Origin: Intrasporangiaceae bacterium
Lineage (GTDB): Bacteria > Actinomycetota > Actinomycetes > Actinomycetales > Dermatophilaceae
DNA length: 10,925 nt
Assembly (NCBI GenBank): GCA_012518475.1
Contig: JAAYSB010000202.1
Span: forward strand, 1-10,925
Direction of reading: 5' to 3'
Under the pieces are notes generated by a model. It did not search any database, had not been told where the DNA came from, and saw nothing but the letters and a program-made list of their open reading frames with translations. Numbering within the stretch: position 1 is the first letter of the stretch; each line of letters starts with the position of its first letter. The position numbers and the translations under genes were made by a program. Shown piece by piece: positions 1 through 6,732 of this stretch.

Positions 1-163
1 CGACGGCGCTGGTGCCGGCGGTGGTGGCAGAGACCGAGACAGCGTTGACCGCCCCCGGCGCCGCGCTTGCCGTGGCTGCCGCTCCCGTAGCGATCAGAAG
101 GCCGACGAAGAGTGCTGCCCCAGCTCGCAGGCTGATGCGCCGAATGTGCCCCATAGTACTCAT
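1..163 (-). CDS. N-terminal fragment of a secreted protein (runs off the window)
   Basis: Reading from the ATG at 163, the minus strand is open for 54 codons to the window edge. The product begins MSTMGHIRRISLR, then a hydrophobic stretch (about residues 14-30, AGAALFVGLLIATGAAA) and an ATASA-AP site that fits signal peptidase I cleavage after residue 34. This is a textbook Sec signal peptide: basic N-region, hydrophobic core, A-x-A. A ribosome site (AGGGA) lies 8 bases before the ATG, which favours this start over Met4. The mature part visible (about 20 residues, rich in Ala, Val, Ser, Thr) carries no recognisable domain, so the function is unknown. In many actinobacteria a resuscitation-promoting factor lies just before rsmA-ispE, but here the gene points away from ispE, so I do not assign that identity. 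Confidence 0.65.
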   Translation of the reverse strand, partial: MSTMGHIRRISLRAGAALFVGLLIATGAAATASAAPGAVNAVSVSATTAGTSAV

Positions 164-315
164 CAGATCGATCCCTATTGCTGTCCGCCGCTTCGAGTCC
201 ACCCTACCCGCCGCCGCTCACCGCGCCCAGGGCAACGGAGGGAACTGCGCATTGGTGATGATCACGCGGTGGACGGGGCCCGCAGTGCCGACCGATTGTC
301 GCTGCATCGTGAGGC

Positions 316-321
316 TAGGGT
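316..321 (+). promoter_or_regulatory. Possible -10 element of ispE (near-leaderless)
   Basis: TAGGGT matches the actinobacterial TAnnnT -10 pattern and ends 6 bases before the ispE ATG at 328, so transcription would start at or next to the start codon. No convincing -35 is seen; TTGTCG at 296-301 is too close. The same bases include AGGG, which could instead serve as a ribosome site 7 bases before the ATG. The sequence alone cannot separate the two readings. The rest of the 164-327 gap between the divergent genes holds an 11-base perfect inverted repeat (GTGATGATCAC, 255-265) and, for the minus-strand gene, another TAGGGT (206-201). Confidence 0.3.
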
Positions 322-327
322 GAGGAT

Positions 328-1269
328 ATGACCTCGGCCATCCTCAGTGCTCCGTCCGTGTCGGTGCGCGCCCCGGCCAAGGTCAACCTCGAGCTCCGGG
401 TCGGGCCGCCGAGGCCGGACGGCTTCCATCCGCTCGCCACCGTCTATCAGGCCGTGTCACTCTTCGATCAGGTGACGATCCGGGCCGGAGACGACTGGAG
501 CGTCGAGATCTCGGGGAGCCGGGCCCTCGGTGTGCCCGCCGACGAGACGAACCTCGCGCTGCGAGCCGCCCGACTCCTCGCCGAGCGACACGACATCGAC
601 GAACCCGTCGAGATCTTCATCGACAAGGAGATCCCGGTCGCCGGGGGCATGGCCGGAGGGTCCGCCGACGCGGCCGCGACGCTCGTCGCCTGCGACTGGT
701 TCTGGGATCTCGGTCTGAGCAAGGAAGAGCTCGCCACGGTCGCCGCTGAGCTCGGCTCGGACGTCCCATTCCTCCTCCACGGCGGCACCGCGCTCGGCAC
801 CGGACGCGGGGAGATCATCACACCGGTGCTCACCCGCGGGACCTATCACTGGGTCTTCGCCCCCTCCGACATCGGACTGTCCACCCCGGACGTGTACCGA
901 CAGTTCGACGAGCACAACGAGGCGGTCGGTTTCACCCCGCCCGAGCCGGCCTCATCACCGGCGCTCATGGCCGCCCTGATGTCCGGGAACCCCGAGCAGC
1001 TCGCGCCCGTGCTCATGAACGACCTCGAGGGGTCCGCGATCGATCTGCGCCCCGAGCTCGAGGAGATCATCGTCGAGGGTCGCCATCTCGGCGCGCTCGC
1101 CGGGATCGTGTCGGGCTCCGGACCCACCATCGCCTTCCTCGCCGCCGACCACGAGAGCGCCATCGATCTCGCCGTAGGACTCACCGCGACCGGAGTCGTC
1201 ACCGATACCTATCGGGCCACCGGGCCGGTGCCGGGGGCCACCATCCGCGGTGTGCCCCGCGTCGACTGA
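328..1269 (+). CDS. ispE: 4-(cytidine 5'-diphospho)-2-C-methyl-D-erythritol kinase (IspE)
   Basis: This cytoplasmic GHMP kinase phosphorylates CDP-methylerythritol with ATP, the fourth step of the MEP pathway to isoprenoids. The 313-residue product has the family motifs in order: RAPAKVNLELRVGPPRPDGFH (residues 14-34, with the substrate-side Lys18), the glycine-rich ATP loop PVAGGMAGGSADAAATL (103-119), GSDVPFLLHGGTALGTGRG (143-161, with the expected catalytic Asp145) and the third motif SGSGPT (262-267). Length is normal for actinobacterial IspE. The ATG at 328 places the first motif at the usual distance from the N-terminus. Sixty-eight bases separate it from the ABC-F gene on the same strand, so the two may be co-transcribed. 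All catalytic motifs appear intact. Confidence 0.96.
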   Translation: MTSAILSAPSVSVRAPAKVNLELRVGPPRPDGFHPLATVYQAVSLFDQVTIRAGDDWSVEISGSRALGVPADETNLALRAARLLAERHDIDEPVEIFIDKEIPVAGGMAGGSADAAATLVACDWFWDLGLSKEELATVAAELGSDVPFLLHGGTALGTGRGEIITPVLTRGTYHWVFAPSDIGLSTPDVYRQFDEHNEAVGFTPPEPASSPALMAALMSGNPEQLAPVLMNDLEGSAIDLRPELEEIIVEGRHLGALAGIVSGSGPTIAFLAADHESAIDLAVGLTATGVVTDTYRATGPVPGATIRGVPRVD

Positions 1270-1337
1270 CAGGTCCCTCCGGTGTCCGCCGCCGACCCGC
1301 TGCTCCGCCCCGATTCAGCCCCCGACCAGAGAGAATC

Positions 1338-3185
1338 ATGCCCAGCCGTATCAATCTCGAGCGCGTCTCGCTGACCTTCGGCCTCGACCCGGTCCTGCAC
1401 GAGGTCTCCCTCGGCGTCAGCGGCGGGGACAGGGTCGGGATCGTGGGTCGCAACGGCGGCGGCAAGTCGACCCTGCTGTCCGTGCTGGCCGGGTCCCGGG
1501 AGCCGGACTCCGGGCGGGTCTCGCGGACGGGCAGCACGACGATCGGGTCGGTGAGTCAGACCGACGACCTCGTCGCCGGTGCCTCCGTCAGGACGAACGT
1601 CTTCGGCGACCGGGCCGAGCACGACTGGGCTGGTGATCCGGCGATCCGCGATGTCGTCACCGGGCTTCTCGGCCGGGTGGGTGGGGGCGCCGTCGATCTC
1701 GATGCACCGGTGTCATCGATGTCGGGCGGGGAGCGCCGCCGGGTCGCGTTGGCCCGCGAGCTGGTCCGCGCCCCGGACGTCCTGCTCCTGGACGAGCCGA
1801 CCAACCACCTGGACGTCGAGGGCGTCGCGTGGCTCGCCGACCACCTCGTCACACGGTATGCGCGCCCGGACAACGCCGTCGTCGTCATCACCCACGACCG
1901 GTGGTTCCTCGACGCCGTCGCCACCCGTACCTGGGAGGTCGTGAGCGGCACCGTCACCCCCTTCGAGGGCGGCTACGCCGCCTATGTCCTCGCCAAGGCC
2001 GAGCGTGAGCGGATGGCCGCCGTGGTCGCCGAGCGGCGCAACAATCTTCTGCGCAAGGAGCTGGCCTGGCTGCGTCGCGGCCCGCCGGCACGCACGAGCA
2101 AGCCGAAGTTCCGGATCGACGCCGCTAACGCCCTCATCGCGGATGAGCCTCCGCCGCGAAACGACGTCGAGCTGCTCGGGTTCGCGACGGCGCGCCTCGG
2201 CAAGGACGTCGTCGACCTGCACGACGCCAGTGTCACCGTGCCGATGGAGGTGGGCGCCGAGGACGGTGGCGAGCGGGTCCTCCTCGATCGGGTGACCTGG
2301 CAGCTCGCGCCCGGAGAGCGGATCGGGATCGTCGGCGTCAACGGCGCCGGTAAGTCCACTCTGCTCCGGGTCATCGCCGGGGAGCAGCCGCTCGACAGCG
2401 GCAAGCGCAAGCAGGGCGTCACCGTCGTCATCGGGCACCTCACCCAGGATGTCTCCGATCTCGACCGGTTCCGTGACTGGCGGGTCATCGAGGCCGTCGA
2501 GGACGTGCGCTCGTATGTTCGTCTCGGGCCCAAGGAACTCAGTGCCTCGCAGGTCGCCCAGCGGCTCGGATTCACCGGCCCGGCGCAGCAGACCAGGGTC
2601 AGAGACCTCTCCGGGGGAGAACGACGCAGGCTCCAGCTCACCAGGATCCTCATGGCCGAGCCAAACCTGCTCCTCCTCGACGAGCCGACGAACGACCTCG
2701 ACATCGAGACCCTGACGTCCCTCGAGGATGTCCTCGACGGCTGGGCCGGGACCCTCCTCGTCGTCTCGCACGACAGATACCTCCTCGAGCGGGTCTGTGA
2801 CCGGCAGGTCGCCCTCCTCGGCGACGGGAAGGTCCGCGACCTGCCCGGCGGGGTCGAGGAGTACCTTCGCCTGCGTCAGCAGGCGGCCGACGCTGCGGAC
2901 CCGGTCACCATCGCGGCGGGAGGCTCTCCGCGAGGGTCCGCGGCGCATACCCCATCCGCAGCGGTGAGTGCCGCCGAGGTGCGGGAAGCACGCAAGGTCA
3001 TGGCGCGCGTCGAGAAGCAGCTGTCCCGGCTCAGCGAGCGGGAGACGCGGGTGCACGATGCGATGGCGGAGGCAGCGGCGGACCATGCCCGCGTGCTGGA
3101 GCTGAACCGCGAGCTGCGCGAGATCGTCGACGAGAGAGAGGTTCTCGAGCTGGAGTGGCTCGAGGCGGCCGAGACTGTCGGCTAG
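1338..3185 (+). CDS. ABC-F family ATPase (Uup/EttA-like, ribosome-associated type)
   Basis: The 615-residue protein has two ABC ATPase domains in one chain and no membrane segment, the layout of ABC-F proteins, which act on ribosomes rather than as transporters. Domain 1: Walker A GRNGGGKST (37-45), signature SGGER (129-133), Walker B and D-loop VLLLDEPTNHLD (148-159), H-loop His186. A basic inter-domain linker (about 215-275) corresponds to the P-site tRNA-interaction motif region. Domain 2: Walker A GVNGAGKST (333-341), signature SGGER (425-429), LLLLDEPTNDLD (444-455), His478. After a low-complexity segment (515-545), residues 545-612 form a charged coiled coil as in Uup. A weak AGAGAG ribosome site precedes the ATG. 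ABC-F genes often follow ispE in actinobacteria. Resistance-type ABC-F proteins share this fold, but the context and tail favour a housekeeping role. Its stop overlaps the convergent marR stop within CTAG. Confidence 0.92.
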   Translation: MPSRINLERVSLTFGLDPVLHEVSLGVSGGDRVGIVGRNGGGKSTLLSVLAGSREPDSGRVSRTGSTTIGSVSQTDDLVAGASVRTNVFGDRAEHDWAGDPAIRDVVTGLLGRVGGGAVDLDAPVSSMSGGERRRVALARELVRAPDVLLLDEPTNHLDVEGVAWLADHLVTRYARPDNAVVVITHDRWFLDAVATRTWEVVSGTVTPFEGGYAAYVLAKAERERMAAVVAERRNNLLRKELAWLRRGPPARTSKPKFRIDAANALIADEPPPRNDVELLGFATARLGKDVVDLHDASVTVPMEVGAEDGGERVLLDRVTWQLAPGERIGIVGVNGAGKSTLLRVIAGEQPLDSGKRKQGVTVVIGHLTQDVSDLDRFRDWRVIEAVEDVRSYVRLGPKELSASQVAQRLGFTGPAQQTRVRDLSGGERRRLQLTRILMAEPNLLLLDEPTNDLDIETLTSLEDVLDGWAGTLLVVSHDRYLLERVCDRQVALLGDGKVRDLPGGVEEYLRLRQQAADAADPVTIAAGGSPRGSAAHTPSAAVSAAEVREARKVMARVEKQLSRLSERETRVHDAMAEAAADHARVLELNRELREIVDEREVLELEWLEAAETVG

Positions 3186-3721
3186 CGGTAGTCCCGCGCG
3201 GAGCGGTCGGTCGAGGCGAGCAGCAGCCGTCGCAACGCGTCCGGGAGTCCGACGCGGTCCCGTTCGTTGAGGGTCGCCACGAGCTCGTGCTCGAGGTCGA
3301 GGAGGCTGCTCATCGCCGCGTCAACGGCGTCGCGACCGGTGTCCGTGAGCTGGACGAGCACGCCGCGGCGGTCCCTGGGGTCGGGACGGCGACGGACGAG
3401 GTCCCGTCCGATGAGGCGGTCGACGCGGGTGGTCATCGTCCCGCTCGTCACGAGGGTCTCGGCGACGAGCTGTCCGGGGGAGAGCTCATACGGCGAGCCG
3501 GCGCGGCGCAGCGCGGCGAGGACGTCGAACTCCCAGCTGTCGAGGCCGTGGGCGGCGAAGGCAGCATCTCGCAGGCGGGCCTGCTGCTTGGCCAGGCGGG
3601 CGATCCGGGAGAGGACCTGGAGGGGCTCGACGTCGAGGTCGGGACGCTCGCGCTGCCAGGCAGCGACGATCCGGTCGACGTCATCCTCCCCGGGGGCAGG
3701 GGCGCGCGGGTCCGCTGACAT
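3182..3721 (-). CDS. MarR-family regulator, UrtR/TamR-like
   Basis: The 179-residue winged-helix protein resembles the urate/carboxylate-responsive MarR branch (HucR, PecS, MftR, TamR). It has that branch's N-terminal helix (VAAWQRERPDLD, about 19-30), the FDVLAALRR segment (65-73), the recognition region LVTSGTMTTRVDRL (90-103) and the wing RRPDPRDRRGVLVQLT. From this start, Trp22, Asp66 and Arg73 fall where the family's ligand-linked W-D-R residues sit; the Asp-Arg spacing of seven matches HucR. The divergent gene is a decayed trans-aconitate methyltransferase, which points to TamR, whose Streptomyces member senses citrate and aconitates. The frame is open to an ATG at 3760 and another at 3742, but those lie inside the operator. 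I prefer ATG 3721 because TAGACT (3734-3729) suggests near-leaderless transcription from about 3722. Its end overlaps the ABC-F gene by 4 bases. Confidence 0.88.
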   Translation of the reverse strand: MSADPRAPAPGEDDVDRIVAAWQRERPDLDVEPLQVLSRIARLAKQQARLRDAAFAAHGLDSWEFDVLAALRRAGSPYELSPGQLVAETLVTSGTMTTRVDRLIGRDLVRRRPDPRDRRGVLVQLTDTGRDAVDAAMSSLLDLEHELVATLNERDRVGLPDALRRLLLASTDRSARDYR

Positions 3722-3728
3722 AGAGACA

Positions 3729-3734
3729 AGTCTA
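3729..3734 (-). promoter_or_regulatory. Possible -10 element of the marR-type gene
   Basis: On the minus strand TAGACT (3734-3729) fits the -10 consensus and lies 7 bases before the preferred ATG at 3721, implying a leaderless transcript. The -35 region would fall inside the inverted repeats at 3741-3762, so a bound regulator should block it. No good -35 hexamer is seen at standard spacing. Confidence 0.35.
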
Positions 3735-3740
3735 GCGCCC

Positions 3741-3762
3741 ATCAAGTTTCTTGATATCAAGA
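3741..3762. promoter_or_regulatory. Operator with three alternating ATCAAG/CTTGAT half-sites
   Basis: Three copies of one hexamer lie side by side: ATCAAG (3741-3746), CTTGAT (3750-3755) and ATCAAG (3756-3761). The last two form a perfect 14-base palindrome, TCTTGATATCAAGA (3749-3762). The first two form another inverted repeat with a TTT spacer. The site lies between the divergent marR-type gene and the tam remnant, about 20-41 bases before the proposed marR start of transcription. MarR dimers bind such palindromes, and autoregulation from the shared intergenic region is the rule in this branch. The palindrome is directly visible; the binding protein is inferred. Confidence 0.75.
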
Positions 3763-3789
3763 TACCTCGTCGGCCTGAGGGGCGCTGCG

Positions 3790-3977
3790 CTGACGGACAC
3801 GAGGTGGGATCCGGCGCAGTACGCGCGGTTCGGCGACGAACGCTCCCGACCCTTTCGCGACCTCGTGGCCCGGATCGGGGCGACGGACCCCGGGAGAGGC
3901 TGCGCGAGGCATACTCCCGCGGCGTTGCCGGCGTCGTCCTGCCGTTCCGGCGGACCTTCGCCGTCGCCGCCGGACGG
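3790..3977 (+). pseudogene. tam: Remnant of trans-aconitate 2-methyltransferase (tam), internally deleted
   Basis: Two pieces of a Tam-like protein are visible on the plus strand. From 3790 the frame reads LTDTRWDPAQYARFGDERSR and continues PFRDLVARIGATDPGR (to 3897), which fits the Tam N-terminus (WDPxxY...RPF..L..RVG). From about 3894, in a different frame, it reads RERLREAY...GVVLPFRRTFAVA (to about 3977), which fits the Tam C-terminus (…AYPPR…FPFRRLFMVA in mycobacteria). Everything between is missing: the SAM-binding DLGCGPG motif and most of the roughly 250-residue enzyme, about 190 residues. The position of the start codon holds CTG, 7 bases after a strong AGGGG ribosome site, so the start too may be mutated. 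No in-frame stop follows the C-terminal piece before prs. It cannot make active enzyme. Tam normally methylates trans-aconitate, a by-product that inhibits aconitase. Assignment rests on remembered family motifs, not a search. Confidence 0.8.
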
Positions 3978-3997
3978 TGTCCTGGTCCCGCGAGGGC

Positions 3998-4999
3998 TCA
4001 GGCGTTGCCCTCGAACATCGAGGTGACTGAGCCGTCCTCGAACACCTCGCGCACCGCGCGCGAGATGAGCGGTGCGATGGAGAGCGTGGTCAGGCCGTCG
4101 AACTGCATCTCGGGGGCGATCGGGAGAGTGTTCGTGACGATGACCTCCTGCGCTGCGCACGCTTCGAGCCGCTCCTTGGCCGGGCCGGAGAGGATCGCGT
4201 GGGTGGCGGCGATGACGACGCCCGCCGCACCGTCCTTCATGAGCGCGTCCGCGGCCTTGGTGATCGTGCCACCGGTGTCGATCATGTCGTCGACGAGCAC
4301 ACAGAGCCGTCCCTGGACCTCACCGACGACGCGGTTGGCGGCCGACTCGTTCGGCCGGTCGATGTCGCGGGTCTTGTGGATGAAGGCCAGCGGCGCCCCG
4401 CCGAGCCGACGGGACCACTGCTCGGCGACCTTGATCCGGCCCGCGTCGGGGGAGACGACGGCGAGGTTCTCGGTGCCGTACTTCGCCTGGACGTAGTCGG
4501 TGAGGATCGGCAGAGCCATGAGGTGGTCGACAGGACCGTCGAAGAAACCCTGGATCTGGGCGGTGTGCAGGTCGACGGCCATGAGCCGGTCCGCTCCGGC
4601 GACGGCGATGAGGTCGGCGATGAGCCGAGCGGAGATCGGCTCACGCCCGCGGTGCTTCTTGTCCTGGCGGGCGTAGCCGTAGAAGGGCAGCACGACGGTG
4701 ATCCGCTTGGCCGAGGCCCGCTTGAGCGCGTCGATCATGAGCAGGTGCTCCATGATCGACTCGTTGATCGGCGCGGTGTGGCTCTGGATGACGAAGGCGT
4801 CACATCCGCGCACCGACTCTTCGTAGCGGACATAGATCTCGCCGTTGGCGAAGTCATAGGCCGACGTCGGCACCAGCTCGGTCCCGAGGTCAGCGGCGAC
4901 CTCCTGGGCGAGCCCGGGGTGGGCGCGCCCGGAGAAGACCATGAGGTTCTTCTTGGTCTTCTTCCGGATCCCGTGCCGCGAGTGCTTGTCCTTGCTCAC
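3998..4999 (-). CDS. prs: Ribose-phosphate pyrophosphokinase (PRPP synthetase)
   Basis: The enzyme makes phosphoribosyl pyrophosphate from ribose 5-phosphate and ATP in the cytoplasm, feeding purine, pyrimidine, histidine, tryptophan and NAD synthesis. The 333-residue product carries the class I motifs: FSGRAHP (22-28), FANGEIYVRYEESVRG (50-65), the catalytic flexible loop region YARQDKKHRGREPISARL (109-126), the metal-binding DLHTAQIQGFFD (143-154), SPDAGR (183-188), the K/R loop around IHKTRD (207-212) and the PRPP-binding loop VLVDDMIDTGGT (234-245). The start is GTG at 4999, sharing GTGA with the glmU stop, so translation is probably coupled. A basic leader (KDKHSRHGIRKKTKKN) precedes the conserved NLMVFSG and is longer than in E. 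coli but usual in actinobacteria. Downstream lies only the tam remnant; a weak inverted repeat (3947-3953/3967-3973) without a T-run is the nearest terminator-like structure. Confidence 0.96.
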   Translation of the reverse strand: MSKDKHSRHGIRKKTKKNLMVFSGRAHPGLAQEVAADLGTELVPTSAYDFANGEIYVRYEESVRGCDAFVIQSHTAPINESIMEHLLMIDALKRASAKRITVVLPFYGYARQDKKHRGREPISARLIADLIAVAGADRLMAVDLHTAQIQGFFDGPVDHLMALPILTDYVQAKYGTENLAVVSPDAGRIKVAEQWSRRLGGAPLAFIHKTRDIDRPNESAANRVVGEVQGRLCVLVDDMIDTGGTITKAADALMKDGAAGVVIAATHAILSGPAKERLEACAAQEVIVTNTLPIAPEMQFDGLTTLSIAPLISRAVREVFEDGSVTSMFEGNA

Positions 5000-6507
5000 G
5001 ATGACTGGTTGCCTTCCGTTGTCGAGTCGCCTTCTGCATCAACAGAATTCGATTGATCGGTATGCGCGGAGTCCCCTCGCGCAGCCCGCGCGGCCTCCGC
5101 GGCGGCGGCTGACTTTGTCCCGGCCCTCGAGCGTGCCACCCAGCCGTCGATGTTGCGCTGGTGACCGCGAGCCACGGCGATCTGGCCCGGCTCGACATCG
5201 TGGGTCAGGGCCGATCCGGCGCCGACGTAGGCGCCGTCGCCGATGTTGACCGGGGCGACAAGAACAGAGTCGGAGCCGACGAAGGAGTGCTTCCCGACGG
5301 TTGTGTGGTGCTTGGCGACCCCGTCGTAGTTGGCGAAGATCGTGCCCGCTCCGATGTTGGCGCCCTCACCGATCGTCGCGTCTCCGCAGTAGGTGAGGTG
5401 GGGGACCTTGGCGCCCTCGCCGATGTTCGCGTTCTTGGTCTCGACGAAGCCGCCGATCTTGCCCTTGGCGCCGAGGACGGTGCCGGGGCGCAGGTAGGAG
5501 TAGGGGCCGACTGTCGCCTCGGCGCCGATCTTGGCGTGGTGGACCTCGGCCCGCACGATCGAGGCGGCGTCGGCGACCTCGCTGTGCGCGATCGTCACCT
5601 CGGGGCCGAGGGTGCAGCCGGAGCCGATGGTCGTGGCCCCGAGCAGCTGGGTGCCGGGCAGGATCGTCGTGTCCTGGCCGATGCTCACGTCGACGTCGAT
5701 CCACGTCGAGGCCGGGTCGACGATCGTCACCCCGGCACGCATGTGCGTCTCACAGACGCGCTGGTTGAGCACTCGGCCGAGGCTCGCGAGCTGAACGCGG
5801 TCGTTGACTCCCTCGGTCTGCCAGAGGTCCTCGACGACATGGGCGTCGACCTTGAGGCCCTCGCTGCGGGCGATGCTCACCACGTCGGTGAGGTACTTCT
5901 CGCCCTGGGCGTTCTGGTCCGTCACCTGCTCGAGAGCGCTGCGCAGGACGGCGGCGTCGAAGGCATAGATGCCGGCGTTGATCTCGTCGATCTCACGCTG
6001 CTCGTCGGTGGCGTCCTTGTGCTCGACGATCGCCTCGACGGAGCCGTCGCGGTCCCGCACGACCCGGCCGTAGCCGAACGGGTTCGGTACCCGTGCGCTG
6101 ACGAGGGTGATCGCGCTGCCGGACTCTGCGTGCTTGGTGGTCAGCTCGACGAGGGTCTGGCCGGTGAGGAGCGGTACGTCTCCGGAGGTGACGAGGACCG
6201 TGCCCTCGAGATCAGCGGGCAGGGAGGCGAGACCGCACTCGACGGCGCGGCCGGTGCCCTTGATCTCGTCCTGATCGGCGAAGAGGAGGCCAGTGTCGAG
6301 TATCTGGCACTGCTCGACCACCCGGTCGCGCTGGTGGCGGACGACGACGGCGACGAACTCGGATTCGGTGTGGCGGGCGGCGCGGATAGCATGACCGACG
6401 AGCGCGAGACCGCCGATGGGATGGAGGACCTTGGGGAGGTCTGACTTCATGCGGGTGCCCTCACCAGCGGCGAGGATCACGACAGCGGCGGGACGAGTCG
6501 CGTTCAC
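4996..6507 (-). CDS. glmU: Bifunctional N-acetylglucosamine-1-phosphate uridyltransferase / glucosamine-1-phosphate acetyltransferase (GlmU)
   Basis: GlmU acetylates glucosamine 1-phosphate and then couples it to UTP, giving UDP-GlcNAc for peptidoglycan. The 503-residue product has both halves. The N-terminal pyrophosphorylase (1-230) opens with LAAGEGTRMKSDLPKVLH (12-29), followed by KGTGRAVE (83-90), SGDVPLL (108-114) and the GYGR and NAGIY motifs. The C-terminal half (about 255-455) is a left-handed beta helix of hexapeptide repeats with PYSYLRPG (335-342), KIGGFVETKN (350-359) and VPHLTYCGDA (368-377), whose His370 matches the catalytic base. Residues 460-503 form an Ala-rich then acidic, Ser/Thr-rich tail, an extension also known in mycobacterial GlmU. 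The start is GTG at 6507, preceded by GGAG at 9 bases. It leads the glmU-prs operon and overlaps prs by 4 bases. Confidence 0.97.
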   Translation of the reverse strand: MNATRPAAVVILAAGEGTRMKSDLPKVLHPIGGLALVGHAIRAARHTESEFVAVVVRHQRDRVVEQCQILDTGLLFADQDEIKGTGRAVECGLASLPADLEGTVLVTSGDVPLLTGQTLVELTTKHAESGSAITLVSARVPNPFGYGRVVRDRDGSVEAIVEHKDATDEQREIDEINAGIYAFDAAVLRSALEQVTDQNAQGEKYLTDVVSIARSEGLKVDAHVVEDLWQTEGVNDRVQLASLGRVLNQRVCETHMRAGVTIVDPASTWIDVDVSIGQDTTILPGTQLLGATTIGSGCTLGPEVTIAHSEVADAASIVRAEVHHAKIGAEATVGPYSYLRPGTVLGAKGKIGGFVETKNANIGEGAKVPHLTYCGDATIGEGANIGAGTIFANYDGVAKHHTTVGKHSFVGSDSVLVAPVNIGDGAYVGAGSALTHDVEPGQIAVARGHQRNIDGWVARSRAGTKSAAAAEAARAARGDSAHTDQSNSVDAEGDSTTEGNQSS

Positions 6508-6549
6508 GCGTTAGTTCTCCGTACGAATGGGAGGCGTACTGACCTGTTC

Positions 6550-6555
6550 ACTGTA
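6550..6555 (-). promoter_or_regulatory. Possible -10 element of the glmU-prs operon
   Basis: On the minus strand TACAGT (6555-6550) fits TAnnnT and would start transcription near 6543, leaving a leader of about 36 bases before the GTG at 6507. No TTGACA-like -35 is present; the expected -35 position falls in the centre of the GC-rich palindrome at 6562-6595. Confidence 0.35.
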
Positions 6556-6561
6556 CCCGCG

Positions 6562-6595
6562 CTGTCCGGGGGCGGATCGCGCCCCCGCGTGACAG
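6562..6595. repeat. GC-rich inverted repeat in the glmU-gdhA divergent region
   Basis: CGGGGGCG (6567-6574) and CGCCCCCG (6580-6587) pair perfectly across a 5-base loop (GATCG). An outer CTGTC/GACAG stem (6562-6566/6591-6595) extends it past a 3-base bulge. No T-run follows on either strand, so it is a poor intrinsic terminator. Its centre coincides with the expected -35 region of glmU, so it may be an operator or a block between the divergent promoters. The rest of the 225-base gap (6508-6732) shows no clear gdhA promoter or ribosome site; AAAAGGA lies about 20 bases before its ATG. Confidence 0.5.
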
Positions 6596-6732
6596 GAGGG
6601 CTTGCCCGGGTGGGGGTCTGGCCCGTGTCGAAACGGGGTCAGACGGTGTGAGGGAGTGGTTGGACAGGGCATGAGCCGTCCGACGAGTGAGCCGGGTTCG
6701 GGCCTCAAAAGGATGTTTGGCACAGTGTTGGC

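Noticed and set aside
164..327. c-di-AMP (ydaO) riboswitch before the secreted-protein gene
   Set aside because: Such riboswitches precede some actinobacterial wall-hydrolase genes, but I cannot find the conserved core, and the gap is too short to hold it along with promoters for both genes.
1713..3086. Long minus-strand frame of 457 codons opposite the ABC-F gene, and similar long frames opposite glmU (5161-6444) and gdhA (6511-7653)
   Set aside because: All mirror strong genes with full family motifs; high GC leaves antisense frames open. Their compositions look non-protein-like and they lack ribosome sites in sensible places.
1338..3185. ABC-F gene as an antibiotic-resistance determinant
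   Set aside because: Position after ispE, the coiled-coil tail and composition like its neighbours fit a housekeeping Uup/EttA-like protein; nothing shows mobility.
3947..3973. Inverted repeat CCGGCGG/CCGCCGG as the prs terminator
   Set aside because: It lies in the C-terminal coding remnant of tam, has a 13-base loop and no T-run, so chance in GC-rich codons is likely.
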